A stretch of 64,000 bases of DNA. Origin: JASHUC01 sp035606175 (lineage in GTDB: Bacteria > Pseudomonadota > Gammaproteobacteria > Steroidobacterales > Steroidobacteraceae). The translations under genes were made by a program, and so were the position numbers. The DNA is taken from positions 29,872 to 93,871 of the forward strand of contig DATNFW010000052.1 in NCBI GenBank assembly GCA_035606175.1, written 5' to 3'. Positions within the stretch are counted from its first letter, which is position 1, and every line of letters starts with the position of its first letter. Shown piece after piece: positions 19,874 to 29,313 of this stretch. The notes below the pieces were generated by a model. That model searched no databases, had not been told where the DNA came from, and saw only the letters and a program-made list of their open reading frames with translations.

Positions 19874-22800
19874 TCGCCCGAATCGACGATTCCGATGACG
19901 ACCGGCATCGCGAGCAGGACGAGGGGCAGCTGCAGGCAGATACCCGAGATGATCGCGATCGCGAGCGGCTGCAGCATCTGGTCGCCCGAGCCGCTGATCG
20001 CGGCTCCGAGCGGAACGAGCGCGAGAATCATCGCGAGCGTGCTCATCGCGATCGGCCGCAGCCGGTCGAGCGCAGCGCGATGAATGGCCTCCCGACGCGG
20101 CATCTCGCGCGCGAGCACCTGGTATTCGGAGACGAGAAACACCGCCATTTCGGTTGCGATGCCGACGATCATCACCATGCCCATCATGGCGGTGATATTG
20201 AGCTCGACCCCCGTGATCGCGAGCCCGATGAAAACTGCCCCTGTAGAGACGATCGAGCTCACGATGATGACGAGCGGCAGTACGAAGCGCTCATAGAGAT
20301 ACAGGAGCAGGATGATCTCCGCGACGACGGCGGCCGCGAACACCTCCATCATGCCGCGTGCGGCGAGCTGCTGCTGCTCGAACGCGCCGCCGATCGTGTA
20401 GCTGACACCCGTCGGAATGAGGCCGGGACGGTCGAGCACGCGGCGCATGGCCGCGATCGTCGAGCCGAGGTCGTGAGCGCCTCCGATCTCCGCGGTCACT
20501 GCCACGATCTGCGCGAGGTTGTCGCGCGTGAGCTCGGGCTGCCCGGCGACGAAATGCGTTTTTGCCACAGTGCCGAGCGGAATCAGCCGACCGTCTGCCG
20601 AGCGGATCGGCAGACGATCCACCTCGTCGCGGCGGATGCGCTTCTGCGGTGCCCCGAGCCACAGCCGCACACCCACGTCCTGAACCGTGCCGAGATACTG
20701 CGTGACGACGGCACCGCCCAAATAGTGGGACACCTGATCGGTCACGTCCGACGCCGTCAGGCCCTCCGCCGCAGCCGCTGCCGGGTCGACGCGCACCTCG
20801 AGCGCATCGCCTGCCGGCACGACCCCGTTGTTGACCGAGGGAGGCTCGATGCCGGGCACCTTCGCAATCTCCGCAGCGACCTTCGTCGCAACGTCTCCGA
20901 GCACATCCGGGTCTCTGGCGGAGAGCTTCACGACGATCGGCTGAGGCCGTCCGACCATGTCGCCGATCATGTCCGAGAGAAGCTCGTGAATGTCGAACTG
21001 CACACCCGGCACGTCGCTCGTGATCTTCGCGGTGATGTCGTCCATCACGCTCCAGATCGGCGGCCGCTTGCCGGGATCGACGAGCCGTACGAAGAAATCG
21101 CCCTGATAGCTCTCCTTCATATCGCCCCCGAGCCCTGCACCCGTGCGGCGCGAGTACGTATAGACGCTCGGATTCGCCTTGAGGATCGCCTCGACTTCGC
21201 CGAGCTCCCGGTTCGTCTCCTCGAGCGAGGTACCGGGTTTGGTGTAGTAATCGAGTACGAAGCCGCCCTCGTCCATGCGCGGCAGAAACCCCGTGCCGAC
21301 ATTGCGGTAGGCGAAGTATCCCCCGGCGATGAGCACCGCGACGCCGAGCGCGATGTAGAGCGGCCGCGCCGCAAGGCGCCGCAGCACCCGCTCGTGCGTG
21401 CGGCGCAGCCAGCCCTCGCGCCGCTGCGCCGGGTCTTGCCAAGCGTCGAAATCGATGAGACCCCGCGCGAGCAGCGGCACGGCGAACATCGTGAGCGCGT
21501 AGGAGATGACGAGAGCCGCCGCCATGGTGAGCGAGAGGAACTTGAAGAACGCGCCGGTGATCCCGGTGAGGAACGCGAGCGGGATGAACACGATCACGCT
21601 CGCGAGGCTCGAACCGATGAGCGGAGAGCGGAACTCCTCGGCTGCCGCGAGCACGACTGCCCGCGGGTTCTCGATGCCGGGCGCGCCCGCACGCCGCGCG
21701 ATGTGCTCGATCATCACGATCACATCGTCTATGAGCAGCCCGATCGCCGCCGCAATGCCGCCGAGCGTCATGATGTTGAACGAAAGGCCGAGCGTGTAGA
21801 GCACGAGCACGGTGACGAGCACCGAGATCGGCACGATGATCATGGCGACGATCGTGGCGCGCCAGTTGCGCAGAAATCCGAGGATCACGAAGCCGGCGAA
21901 GACGAGGCCGATGACGATCGCCTCCGCGACCGCCGCAGCCGATGAGCGTACGAGCTCGGTCTGATCGTACCAGCGGTAGAGCTCGATCGCCGGCGATTGC
22001 GTTTTCATGAATCCTGCGAGCGCCTGCTCCACTTTTTTGGCGAGCGTGAGGGAGTCCGCATCGTCCTGCTGGTATACGTCGAAGGTGACGGCCGGACGGC
22101 CGTTGTCCTCGACGAGCAGCCACTGCGGGATCGAGCCCATCTCCACCTGCGCAATGTCGCCGACCCGGACCAGCCCCGACTTGCCCGCGCGCACCGTCAC
22201 GTCACGCACCGACTGCAAAGACGTGAACGTGTTGTTGCTGATCGCGAGAAAGAGCAGATCGTTGTCCTGCAGCCGGCCGACCGCCGTCACGACGTTCGTG
22301 CTCGAGAGTGCCTGGGCGAGATCGGCGAGCGTGAGCCCGTGTGCCGCAAGCGCATCCGGCCGCACGGTGACCTGCACCTCGGGAGTCTGTCCGCCGAGCA
22401 CCCCCACGCGGCGCACGCCTGCGATTCCGCTGAGAAGCGGCGTGATCTGATACTGCGCGATGCGCTTGAGCTCCGACTGCGGCACGCGATTGGAGATGAG
22501 CGCGTACGATACGAACGGCATGATAATGTTCGGGCTCATCTGGATGATGTCGTACGAAGTGCCCTGCGGCAGGTCGGGCAGCTTCTGACCGAACGCGGCC
22601 TCGACCGTGAGCAGCGCTCTGGTCATGTCGTAGCGCCACGGAAAATCGATGAACATCTCCGCCGTGCCGCGCGAGGTCGTCGATTCCACGTCGATCGCGC
22701 CGGGCACGGCGCGCGCAACCTCCTCGAGCGGCTCCGTCACATCGACGAGCATCTGCTTCGCCGGCATGCTGCCCGCGCTGATCTCGGCGCGGATCCGCGG

Positions 22801-22926
22801 AAAGCTCGTCACCGGGAACAACCCGACCGGAAGCACGAAGACCGCGACGAGACCTGCTAGACCGAGCGCGAAAGTCACGAACAGGATCGAGCGGCGATGG
22901 CGCTCGATCCATGCGGCGACCGTCAT
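19870..22926 (-). CDS. RND-family efflux pump, inner-membrane permease
   Basis: A 1018-residue, 12-helix proton-driven transporter. It has the characteristic duplicated architecture: helix 1 near residues 13-33, a large periplasmic loop, helices 2-6 (about 330-480), a second loop and helices 8-12. The proton-relay aspartates are in the helix 4 segment GLLIDDVIVMIEHI. The sequence most resembles the AcrB/MdtC-like and heavy-metal-type RND groups; substrate class is uncertain. ATG 22926 overlaps the adaptor stop as ATGA, and its own TGA overlaps aguA's ATG. With the adaptor and TolC-like protein it forms a complete tripartite pump. Confidence 0.93.
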   Translation of the reverse strand: MTVAAWIERHRRSILFVTFALGLAGLVAVFVLPVGLFPVTSFPRIRAEISAGSMPAKQMLVDVTEPLEEVARAVPGAIDVESTTSRGTAEMFIDFPWRYDMTRALLTVEAAFGQKLPDLPQGTSYDIIQMSPNIIMPFVSYALISNRVPQSELKRIAQYQITPLLSGIAGVRRVGVLGGQTPEVQVTVRPDALAAHGLTLADLAQALSSTNVVTAVGRLQDNDLLFLAISNNTFTSLQSVRDVTVRAGKSGLVRVGDIAQVEMGSIPQWLLVEDNGRPAVTFDVYQQDDADSLTLAKKVEQALAGFMKTQSPAIELYRWYDQTELVRSSAAAVAEAIVIGLVFAGFVILGFLRNWRATIVAMIIVPISVLVTVLVLYTLGLSFNIMTLGGIAAAIGLLIDDVIVMIEHIARRAGAPGIENPRAVVLAAAEEFRSPLIGSSLASVIVFIPLAFLTGITGAFFKFLSLTMAAALVISYALTMFAVPLLARGLIDFDAWQDPAQRREGWLRRTHERVLRRLAARPLYIALGVAVLIAGGYFAYRNVGTGFLPRMDEGGFVLDYYTKPGTSLEETNRELGEVEAILKANPSVYTYSRRTGAGLGGDMKESYQGDFFVRLVDPGKRPPIWSVMDDITAKITSDVPGVQFDIHELLSDMIGDMVGRPQPIVVKLSARDPDVLGDVATKVAAEIAKVPGIEPPSVNNGVVPAGDALEVRVDPAAAAAEGLTASDVTDQVSHYLGGAVVTQYLGTVQDVGVRLWLGAPQKRIRRDEVDRLPIRSADGRLIPLGTVAKTHFVAGQPELTRDNLAQIVAVTAEIGGAHDLGSTIAAMRRVLDRPGLIPTGVSYTIGGAFEQQQLAARGMMEVFAAAVVAEIILLLYLYERFVLPLVIIVSSIVSTGAVFIGLAITGVELNITAMMGMVMIVGIATEMAVFLVSEYQVLAREMPRREAIHRAALDRLRPIAMSTLAMILALVPLGAAISGSGDQMLQPLAIAIISGICLQLPLVLLAMPVVIGIVDSGE

Positions 22927-24104
22927 CGCGCGGCCGCTCCCTGCTGCGCGCCGGCCGACTGTGACGTCGCACCGCTGGAGCGCTGCGCTGAAGCGGCTGG
23001 CTGCGCGGAACCGACTGGCTGTGCGCTCTCAACAGGCTGCGCCGCGCCGGGCGGCTGCGCGCGCTGCTCGACGCGAATCTTCATCCCCTCCTCGAGCTGA
23101 TAGTTTCCGGCGAGCACGAGAGATGCTTCGGCGTCGAGCTCGCCGTCGATCAGGTCGCGAGCGCCCTCGGAGGCGAGCAGGCGAATCGACACCTTCTTGG
23201 CTGCGCCCTTCACATCCTGCACGACATAGGGGTTCCCGGAGTCATCGACGAGCACAGCCTCGTGCGGTATCAGATATCCGCTTGCAAGCCCGGTCGTGAT
23301 GCGCGCTTCGGCCATCTCGCCCGGCTGCAGGCTCCCTTGCGGGATCGCGATGTCGATCGGCGTGAGCCCCGTTGCAGACTCGACCGCGGCGCCGCGAAGC
23401 ACCACGTGCCCCTGGACCGACCGCTTCCCATCGACCGAGAGAACGAGCGCGCGATTGCCGCGCGCGATTGCGGACGCTGTGGAGGGTACGGTCCCGGCGT
23501 GCACGACGAGATCGTCCGCGCCTGCGATCTCGAGCAGCGGTGCGCCCTCCGAAACGACGGCGCCGCGGACTGTCGAAAGCGCAGTGACGACGGCACGAAA
23601 CGGCGCGCGCAGCGTGTTGGCGCCTCCCGCCCCCTGCGCCTCGAGCGCGGCAAGCGCCGTGCGCGCATCGGATTGGGTCTTCTGAGCCTCCGCAAGCTGC
23701 TGGCGCGTAGCGAGATGCTGGGACAGCATCTGGCGAGTGCGTTCGGCGAGCTGCGTCGCCACGGCGAGCGCCGAGCGGGCCTGAGCATAGGAGGCTGCGG
23801 TCTGCGGAGTCGGCGCAAGCCGGATGAGCGGGGTGTCCTTTCCTACGCTTTCACCGACTCGCACGGGGATGTCCGCCACGACGGCGGCGGTCGGCGCCAT
23901 CAGCGTCTGTCGGGATGCGGTACTTCCCTGCACCATACCGAAAACCGTAACGACGCTCGGCAAGCTCCCCTTGCGCAGCGGAGTCTCCTCGACGAGCACG
24001 CTTTGCGTGCCGCTCGATGACTCCTCGTGCGAACACGCCGCTGCGAGCAGCGCAGCGCAGGTCATCGCGAACAGGATCGCTGAACGTGCGGAGCGTCCGC
24101 TCAT
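22923..24104 (-). CDS. RND efflux periplasmic adaptor lipoprotein
   Basis: A 393-residue membrane-fusion protein. The lipobox LAAAC puts the anchor at Cys24. A lipoyl half-motif (VVADIPVRVGESVGKDTPLI), a helical hairpin (about 105-165, with SYAQARSALAVATQLAER) and a second half (NTLRAPFRAVVTALSTVRG) follow, then beta-barrel and membrane-proximal domains. The last 55 residues are low-complexity with AQP(V/A) repeats and Ser/Gln/Ala runs. ATGA overlaps link it to both neighbours. Confidence 0.92.
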   Translation of the reverse strand: MSGRSARSAILFAMTCAALLAAACSHEESSSGTQSVLVEETPLRKGSLPSVVTVFGMVQGSTASRQTLMAPTAAVVADIPVRVGESVGKDTPLIRLAPTPQTAASYAQARSALAVATQLAERTRQMLSQHLATRQQLAEAQKTQSDARTALAALEAQGAGGANTLRAPFRAVVTALSTVRGAVVSEGAPLLEIAGADDLVVHAGTVPSTASAIARGNRALVLSVDGKRSVQGHVVLRGAAVESATGLTPIDIAIPQGSLQPGEMAEARITTGLASGYLIPHEAVLVDDSGNPYVVQDVKGAAKKVSIRLLASEGARDLIDGELDAEASLVLAGNYQLEEGMKIRVEQRAQPPGAAQPVESAQPVGSAQPAASAQRSSGATSQSAGAQQGAAAR

Positions 24105-25507
24105 GGCAATCTCGCTTTCGCGGGCGGAATGATCAAAGTTTCGGGAAGTCCGAGTGCGAGCGACACGGTGAGTGTGATGAGCACTTCGCCGCGGCTGCGC
24201 TCGAGGGTATGCAGCTCGATCTCGCGCTCGAGGGCTGCGGTCTGATAGTCGGTGAGAGTGCGCTGATCGAGGTTGCCTTGAGAGTACGCGGCGCGCGCAT
24301 CGCGCTCGAGCGACTCGGCACTCGCCGCCGCCTCGCGCGCCGAAGCGATGTCGGTCGCGAGCCGTCGGGCCTGCGCATCGAGACCGCGCACTTCGGAGGA
24401 AGCGGCATCGAGCCGCGCCTGGTATTGCTCATGCAACGTGAGGCGCGTGGCGCGCGTTTGCGCGACCTGTCCCTGGTTGCGGTTGAATATCGGCAAGTCG
24501 AACGTCGCCGTGGGGCCTGCCGAGCGTACGTTCGTCGTATCCTGCCCCCAGGTGCCCCCGAGTACGAGGGCCGGAAACTGCCCGAGAATTGCGGCCCGCA
24601 CGCTCCGATCCGCCGACCGATAGCCGAGTTGCAGCGCGATCAGATCGGGCCGTCGCCGCGGCAGGCTCGCGATGAGCGCGCGCGGATCTGCGGGCGGCTC
24701 CGCCAACGCAGGAGGAGCGATTTGAAAGCGCACGTCCGGCGCAAGGCCGAGCAGAGCATCGAGCGATTGCCAGCTCGTGAGCTCCCCGAGCCGCAGCGTC
24801 GCGAGCGACTGCTCGACCGTTGCGAGAGAGGCCTCGAGAGGCGCAAGCGCGGAGGAGTCGAGATCGCCCGCCGCGAGAGCCCGGCGCACTTCGCGAATTT
24901 CCGTCGCGAGCACATCCCGCTCGCGCGACATGGCCCCGAGCGATTGCTCGGCCCAGTACAGATCGAGCGCGGTGAGGCGCGCCTTCTCGGCGACCTGCCA
25001 CTGCTCCCAGAGCAGCTGAGCATTCACCTGCCCCGCGGCCGCGCGGGCCGCCTGCAGCCTGGGCCGATAGGTCACGAGCGCGGCGATGTCTTCGGTGAGC
25101 GACGCCGACCAGGCCGGTGTGTCGCCGGGACCCCCGATCAACACCGAATAGCTCACGCTCGCTGAAGGATTCGGAAGGAGCGAGGCTTGCAGCAGATCGG
25201 CCTCAGCCGAGGAGAGCGCACCGCGCTGCGCGGCGAGCTCCGGATCGTTGAGGAGCGCGAGCCAGCCGATGTCATCGAGCGACAGCGGCCGGCTCACGTC
25301 GATGCGCCGATTGACACCCCGCTGCCCACGCTCGCCGGCAGATTGGGCGTACTCGACCGTCAGATCGCCCGGCCGCTCCGCAAGGTGCGGGGCCGTGGCG
25401 AGCGGCAGAGGATGATAGGCCGCACAGCCCGCCGCGAGCTGCAGAATCGCGACCAGTCCGAGGCACCCTATCCGGCCGCATGGACGTGCGAAATGAAAGC
25501 GGATCAT
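24101..25507 (-). CDS. TolC-like outer-membrane efflux lipoprotein
   Basis: A 468-residue outer-membrane factor of the RND pump. Starting at ATG 25507 gives a lipoprotein signal with LQLAAGC (Cys28). Two OEP domains follow with repeated helical hairpins (LDASSEVRGLDAQARRLA and similar). The frame is open upstream to 25765, but that part overlaps the divergent decarboxylase-like gene and is unlikely. A weak GGAA lies close upstream. It is the first gene of the four-gene operon ending in aguA. Confidence 0.9.
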   Translation of the reverse strand: MIRFHFARPCGRIGCLGLVAILQLAAGCAAYHPLPLATAPHLAERPGDLTVEYAQSAGERGQRGVNRRIDVSRPLSLDDIGWLALLNDPELAAQRGALSSAEADLLQASLLPNPSASVSYSVLIGGPGDTPAWSASLTEDIAALVTYRPRLQAARAAAGQVNAQLLWEQWQVAEKARLTALDLYWAEQSLGAMSRERDVLATEIREVRRALAAGDLDSSALAPLEASLATVEQSLATLRLGELTSWQSLDALLGLAPDVRFQIAPPALAEPPADPRALIASLPRRRPDLIALQLGYRSADRSVRAAILGQFPALVLGGTWGQDTTNVRSAGPTATFDLPIFNRNQGQVAQTRATRLTLHEQYQARLDAASSEVRGLDAQARRLATDIASAREAAASAESLERDARAAYSQGNLDQRTLTDYQTAALEREIELHTLERSRGEVLITLTVSLALGLPETLIIPPAKARLP

Positions 25508-25749
25508 TTCCGGGAAGCGGGTTCGGCGGTCATCCTCACGGCGCGCGACAGCGTAGACCACCGGCTGCTCGGGCTCAATGCCGGCACCATCCCCCGCCAA
25601 ACGGCACACCGCATACCCCGCTGCACCCGCTTCTGTAATACTGCCTCCAGGTGGGACGTCCCGCCGGCCGCGGGCGTACTGCCATTGCGCGCAGATCCGC
25701 GGCTGCCGGAATCCTCCGAGCTGCCCCCGATGCGTAAGGAGTAGATGCC

Positions 25750-26097
25750 GTGTCCGACCGATCACTGCCCGGTCACTATGTCCGCACCAAGAAGCTGTTC
25801 CCGGAATATCTCGCCGCGCTCGATGCCCTCGGGGAGGCCGCGAGGAAAGCCGGTCCCCTCGACGACAAGACCCTTCATCTCGTGCAGCTCACCGCCTCGG
25901 CGGCGCTGCGCTCGGAAGGCGCCGTTCACAGTCACGCGCGGCGCGCGCTCGAGGCGGGGGCGACGCCGCAGGAGATCCGGCATGCGCTGATCGGCGTCAC
26001 GAGCACGATCGGCTTCCCGAACGTCACCGCAGCGCTGAGCTGGATCGAGGATGTGTTCCGCAGGGGCGGCCGGGCGCCGCGCCGTTTGAAAATTTGA
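25750..26097 (+). CDS. Carboxymuconolactone-decarboxylase-fold protein without the CxxC motif
   Basis: A 115-residue AhpD/CMD-like protein starting at GTG 25750, with AAGGAG at 25736-25741. The central helix reads LRSEGAVHSHARRALEAG. The redox Cys pair of AhpD-type members is replaced by Ser55 and Ala58, while Glu56 and His62 remain. It therefore resembles the decarboxylase-like or cofactor-free branch rather than a peroxidase. It is divergent from the efflux operon and converges on the flavin oxidoreductase gene. Substrate unknown. Confidence 0.85.
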   Translation: MSDRSLPGHYVRTKKLFPEYLAALDALGEAARKAGPLDDKTLHLVQLTASAALRSEGAVHSHARRALEAGATPQEIRHALIGVTSTIGFPNVTAALSWIEDVFRRGGRAPRRLKI

Positions 26098-26135
26098 CAG
26101 GTCCACAGGAGTTCGGATCGCCCGCGGCCCTGGGG

Positions 26136-27326
26136 CTACTCCCCCGTCTGGCTCTTGCGGGATTCCTCGACGAACCCGCCCGGCTCGAGCGCCTCCATCG
26201 CCTCGGCGAGGTGAGTGCCTTTGTTGAAGAGCGCGAGCTCGTGCAGGCGACCGGCGCGTATTTTCTCGACAAAATCGTTGTTCGCAATGTGCATCCGCCC
26301 CACCCCGACGAGGTCGATCGTGCCACGGCGCACGCGCTCCGCAAGGAAGGCGAGGTCCCGCTCGATGCAAAGCTCAGAGGGCTCCTCGTCATCGAACAGA
26401 TTCGCGAACATCTCGACGTTGAGCCCCACGCTGCCGCACGTCATGACGGGCGCATCGGTCAGCGCGCGGGCCCACTCCGCGATCGTGAAGTCCGGATGCG
26501 CGCTCTCGGGCCACTCGCGCTTGAAGAAGCGGCGTGAGGAGACGTTGAACAAATCGACGCCGGCCCCGCGCAGCAGTCCCAGCATCCCACCCAGCTCTTC
26601 GGGCCCGGAGGCGACCGCGGCTCCGTAGTCCACCTCCTTGAACTGGGAGAAGCGGTAGGAGATGACGAAATCGGTGCCTACCGTCCGGCGAATCGCCGCG
26701 ACGATTTCCGCACTGAAGCGGGCACGCTCGGCGAGCGTCGCGCCGCCGTACTCGTCCTCGCGCCGATTGGTCTCTGCCCATAGAAACTGATCGAGCAGGT
26801 AGCCGTGCGCCGAATGCACCTCCACGCCGTCGGCGCCGAGTCCCTGCGCCCGCTCGGCGGCGAGCGAGTAAGCGCCCTTCAGCTCCTCAAGGTCTGCGCG
26901 CGTCATGGCGCGGCCGTTCGGGCGATCCGCCTGAATGAGCCCCGACGGACTCAACGCCGGATAGGAGGCGAGCGGGTGATCCGGCGCCACCTTGCGCATC
27001 GCGCCCGGGTGCCAGAGCTGCAGAAGAAACGCCGCCCCCTCCGAGCGCACCGCGTCCACGACCCGCCGCCACGCGCCGAGCGTCCCAGGCTCCAGGCGCC
27101 CCATGACCGGCTGCCAGTACGCCGAAGGGTGATCGGGAGAGGTGGACTCGCTGATGATGAGACCGGCACCGCCCGCTGCGCAGCGGCGCATGTACTCGAT
27201 CATCCTCGCCGTGGGGGCGCCATCATCCATCAGCCCGCGCTGCATCCCCGGCATCACGAACCGGTTGCGCAGCGTCAAGCGCTTGATCGCAAGCGGCGTG
27301 AAGAGCGCGGCAAGCGCGGTCGACAC
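26136..27326 (-). CDS. Old-yellow-enzyme family NADH:flavin oxidoreductase
   Basis: A 396-residue FMN-dependent TIM-barrel protein. It opens with the usual ALFTPLAIKRLTLRNRFVM, and has LQLWHPGAM, the substrate-binding HSAHGYLLDQFLW, TNRREDEYGG and a C-terminal FMN phosphate site around DLVGVGRMHIANNDFVEK. It lacks the 4Fe-4S and second domain of 2,4-dienoyl-CoA reductases. GTG 27326 was chosen because it directly precedes the conserved start; the frame is open upstream into the SnoaL-like gene. It lies 44 bp downstream of that gene. It probably reduces an activated alkene. Confidence 0.88.
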   Translation of the reverse strand: MSTALAALFTPLAIKRLTLRNRFVMPGMQRGLMDDGAPTARMIEYMRRCAAGGAGLIISESTSPDHPSAYWQPVMGRLEPGTLGAWRRVVDAVRSEGAAFLLQLWHPGAMRKVAPDHPLASYPALSPSGLIQADRPNGRAMTRADLEELKGAYSLAAERAQGLGADGVEVHSAHGYLLDQFLWAETNRREDEYGGATLAERARFSAEIVAAIRRTVGTDFVISYRFSQFKEVDYGAAVASGPEELGGMLGLLRGAGVDLFNVSSRRFFKREWPESAHPDFTIAEWARALTDAPVMTCGSVGLNVEMFANLFDDEEPSELCIERDLAFLAERVRRGTIDLVGVGRMHIANNDFVEKIRAGRLHELALFNKGTHLAEAMEALEPGGFVEESRKSQTGE

Positions 27327-27370
27327 CGGCGGCTGCTGGCCCGCGGTGCTCCCTGCGAGTGTCGCCGGCG

Positions 27371-27886
27371 TCAAGGCAGGAATTCCGCCCCGAGCGGCCG
27401 GCCGTCCTCCCACAGGGGCGATGAGTCCCAGTGCTCGGCGATCTTGCCGTTCTCGATGCGAAACATGTCGAACCACGTCATGTAATAGATGTGCTCGGGG
27501 TGGCGGCTATCCCGCACCTTGCGCACCGTGGCGACGGTGACGATATCCCGGTCCGCGGTGATGGAGACGACGGGAACTTTGATCAGCGGCTCGACCGGCT
27601 TCGGCTTGCGGACCTTGCCGATCGTTGCGATGAAAGCGGCCCGCCCCGACTCGACGTTCGGATTGTGTTGGACGTAGCTCTCGGTCATGAATTCGGGCGC
27701 GCGGTCCATGTGGCCGCCCTCGAACACGATCCGCCAGAAATCGAACACCAGCCGCTTGTTCTTCGCAAGCGCCGGATCGGCGCTCCTCAGCATGGCGAGC
27801 TGATCGGAGCTTGCGACGGGTGGAACTTGCGCCTGCGCCATCGTCGCGAGGGTAATGAGGACAGCACCGATCATCAAGGTTCTCAC
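27371..27886 (-). CDS. Secreted SnoaL/NTF2-like protein (paralogue of the 3868 gene)
   Basis: A 171-residue protein with a signal peptide ending MAQAQ. It shares with the product at 3868-4380 the signatures YVQHNPNVESG, IYYMTWFDMFRIENGKIAEHWD and a Pro/Lys-rich mid-section. These belong to the predicted SnoaL-like aldol-condensation family, where activity is unproven. It precedes the flavin oxidoreductase gene by 44 bp, so the pair may process the same small molecule. AGGAGGAATCG-like purines precede the ATG. Confidence 0.8.
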   Translation of the reverse strand: MRTLMIGAVLITLATMAQAQVPPVASSDQLAMLRSADPALAKNKRLVFDFWRIVFEGGHMDRAPEFMTESYVQHNPNVESGRAAFIATIGKVRKPKPVEPLIKVPVVSITADRDIVTVATVRKVRDSRHPEHIYYMTWFDMFRIENGKIAEHWDSSPLWEDGRPLGAEFLP

Positions 27887-27907
27887 AAACGATTCCTCCT
27901 GCCCCTC

Positions 27908-27913
27908 TATACT
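27908..27913 (+). promoter_or_regulatory. Possible -10 box (TATACT) for the DUF2905 gene, leaderless candidate
   Basis: TATACT differs from the consensus at one position and lies 8 nt before ATG 27922. GAGG at 27916-27919 is too near the start codon to act as a normal ribosome site. No clear -35 element is visible. Confidence 0.4.
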
Positions 27914-27921
27914 TTGAGGCC

Positions 27922-28122
27922 ATGAGCCGTTTTCTCATCGTCCTCGGCACGATCTTCATCGTCGCGGGCCTCACCTGGCCGTGGCTCAGGCGAATGTCGC
28001 TGTTTCACCTGCCCGGCGACATCGTGATCGATCGCCCCGGATTCAAGTTCTTCTTCCCCATCACGACCATGCTCATCGTGAGCGCCGTGCTCTCGCTGCT
28101 CGCATGGCTGTTCCGCCGCTGA
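27922..28122 (+). CDS. DUF2905 family small membrane protein
   Basis: A 66-residue protein of two transmembrane helices (about 3-19 and 43-63) joined by the hallmark loop LPGDIVIDRPGFKFFFPI. DUF2905 proteins are widespread and functionally uncharacterised. It stands alone, divergent from the SnoaL-like gene and convergent with the trans-sulfuration gene, which ends 18 bp away. Confidence 0.92.
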   Translation: MSRFLIVLGTIFIVAGLTWPWLRRMSLFHLPGDIVIDRPGFKFFFPITTMLIVSAVLSLLAWLFRR

Positions 28123-28140
28123 GGCTCGCGCGCGATCGCC

Positions 28141-29313
28141 TCAGGCCTGCGCCGCCTCGAGCGCACGCGTGACATCCGCGGCGAGGTCCTCGCCGTCTTC
28201 GAGCCCGATCGCCAGGCGCACCGTCCCGGGCCCGATTCCCGCAAGCCGACGCTGCTCCGGGGACAGATCCCGTACCGTCATCATCTGCGGGGCGACCACG
28301 AGCGATTCGGTCGATCCGAGACTCGGCGTGAGCGCGAAGAGCTCGAGCGCATTCACGAACCGACCGGCGGCCTCGGCCCCGCCGCGCAGATCGAACGTCA
28401 CGATGGAGCCGGGCTCACGCATTTGAGCGCGCGCGAGCGCGTATTGCGGATGGCTCGACAAACCGGGGTAGTGCACGCGCTCCACCGCGGCGTGCGCGGC
28501 GAGGAGCTCCGCGATCCGCTGCGCGGCCGCGCATTGTGCGCTGTAGCGCACGAAATACGTCTTGAGTCCCCGCTGGATCAGAAACGCCGCATGCGGGTCG
28601 AGCACCCCGCCGAGCGTGCCGAAGTCCGCGCGCAGGCCGCGAATGAGCTCGCTCCGTGCGATCACGGCGCCGCCCATCACATCTCCGGCGCCCGAGGCGA
28701 ATTTGGTGAGGCTATGCAGGAACACGTCGATGTCGTATTCGCCGTGCTGATGGAGTCCCGCGAAGGTGTTGTCGAGCACGGTGAGCGCGCCGCGAGCGCG
28801 CGCGAGCTTCGTCAGCGTCTCGATATCGGCGATCTTGGTTACGGGATTCGTGGGGCTCTCGAAAACGACGAGGCGCGTCGGACGGCTCGCGAGCACGCGC
28901 CCTGCCCCTTCGATATCCTCGATCGAGAGCATGCTGTGCGCGACCCCGAACCGCGCGAGCAGATTGCGCACGAGATAGCGGGTCGGGCCGTAGGTTTCGA
29001 TGAAACACAGGATGTGATCGCCCTGCTTCGTGAGCGCGATGAGCGTCTGTGCAATCGCGCCGATGCCCGAGGAGGTCGTCAGACAGTCCTCGCGTCCCTG
29101 AAGCTGTGCGAGCGTGAGCTCGAGCTGCCGCACGGTCGGGTTGGAAGCGCGAGTGTAGAAAAACCCAGGGCGCCCGCCGTTCAAATACTCGAGTGTCTGC
29201 TCGAGATCCTCGAACTCGAACTTCACCGTTTGATAGATGGGCGCCACGACCGCCCGGTTCCCGGGCGGCAAATCGACGCGCGGCGGGTGGTTGACGCTCG
29301 TTTCCTTCTTCAT
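28141..29313 (-). CDS. Trans-sulfuration-family PLP enzyme (cystathionine gamma-synthase/lyase-like)
   Basis: A 390-residue Cys/Met-metabolism PLP enzyme. Motifs: the YTRASNPTVRQLE active-site segment, SSGIGAIAQTLIAL, DNTFAG and the PLP lysine in HSLTKFASGAGD, then SLGSTESLV near the C-terminus. The MetB/MetC/methionine-gamma-lyase subtypes cannot be separated with confidence. ATG 29313 overlaps the stop of the aminotransferase gene (ATGA) and has GGGAGAG upstream. It is the last gene of the nine-gene polyamine/methionine run. Confidence 0.88.
   Translation of the reverse strand: MKKETSVNHPPRVDLPPGNRAVVAPIYQTVKFEFEDLEQTLEYLNGGRPGFFYTRASNPTVRQLELTLAQLQGREDCLTTSSGIGAIAQTLIALTKQGDHILCFIETYGPTRYLVRNLLARFGVAHSMLSIEDIEGAGRVLASRPTRLVVFESPTNPVTKIADIETLTKLARARGALTVLDNTFAGLHQHGEYDIDVFLHSLTKFASGAGDVMGGAVIARSELIRGLRADFGTLGGVLDPHAAFLIQRGLKTYFVRYSAQCAAAQRIAELLAAHAAVERVHYPGLSSHPQYALARAQMREPGSIVTFDLRGGAEAAGRFVNALELFALTPSLGSTESLVVAPQMMTVRDLSPEQRRLAGIGPGTVRLAIGLEDGEDLAADVTRALEAAQA

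Noticed and set aside
19729..21945. Long plus-strand frame (738 residues) opposite the RND pump gene
   Set aside because: It is His/Asp/Arg-rich antisense of the pump gene, typical of high-GC shadow frames.
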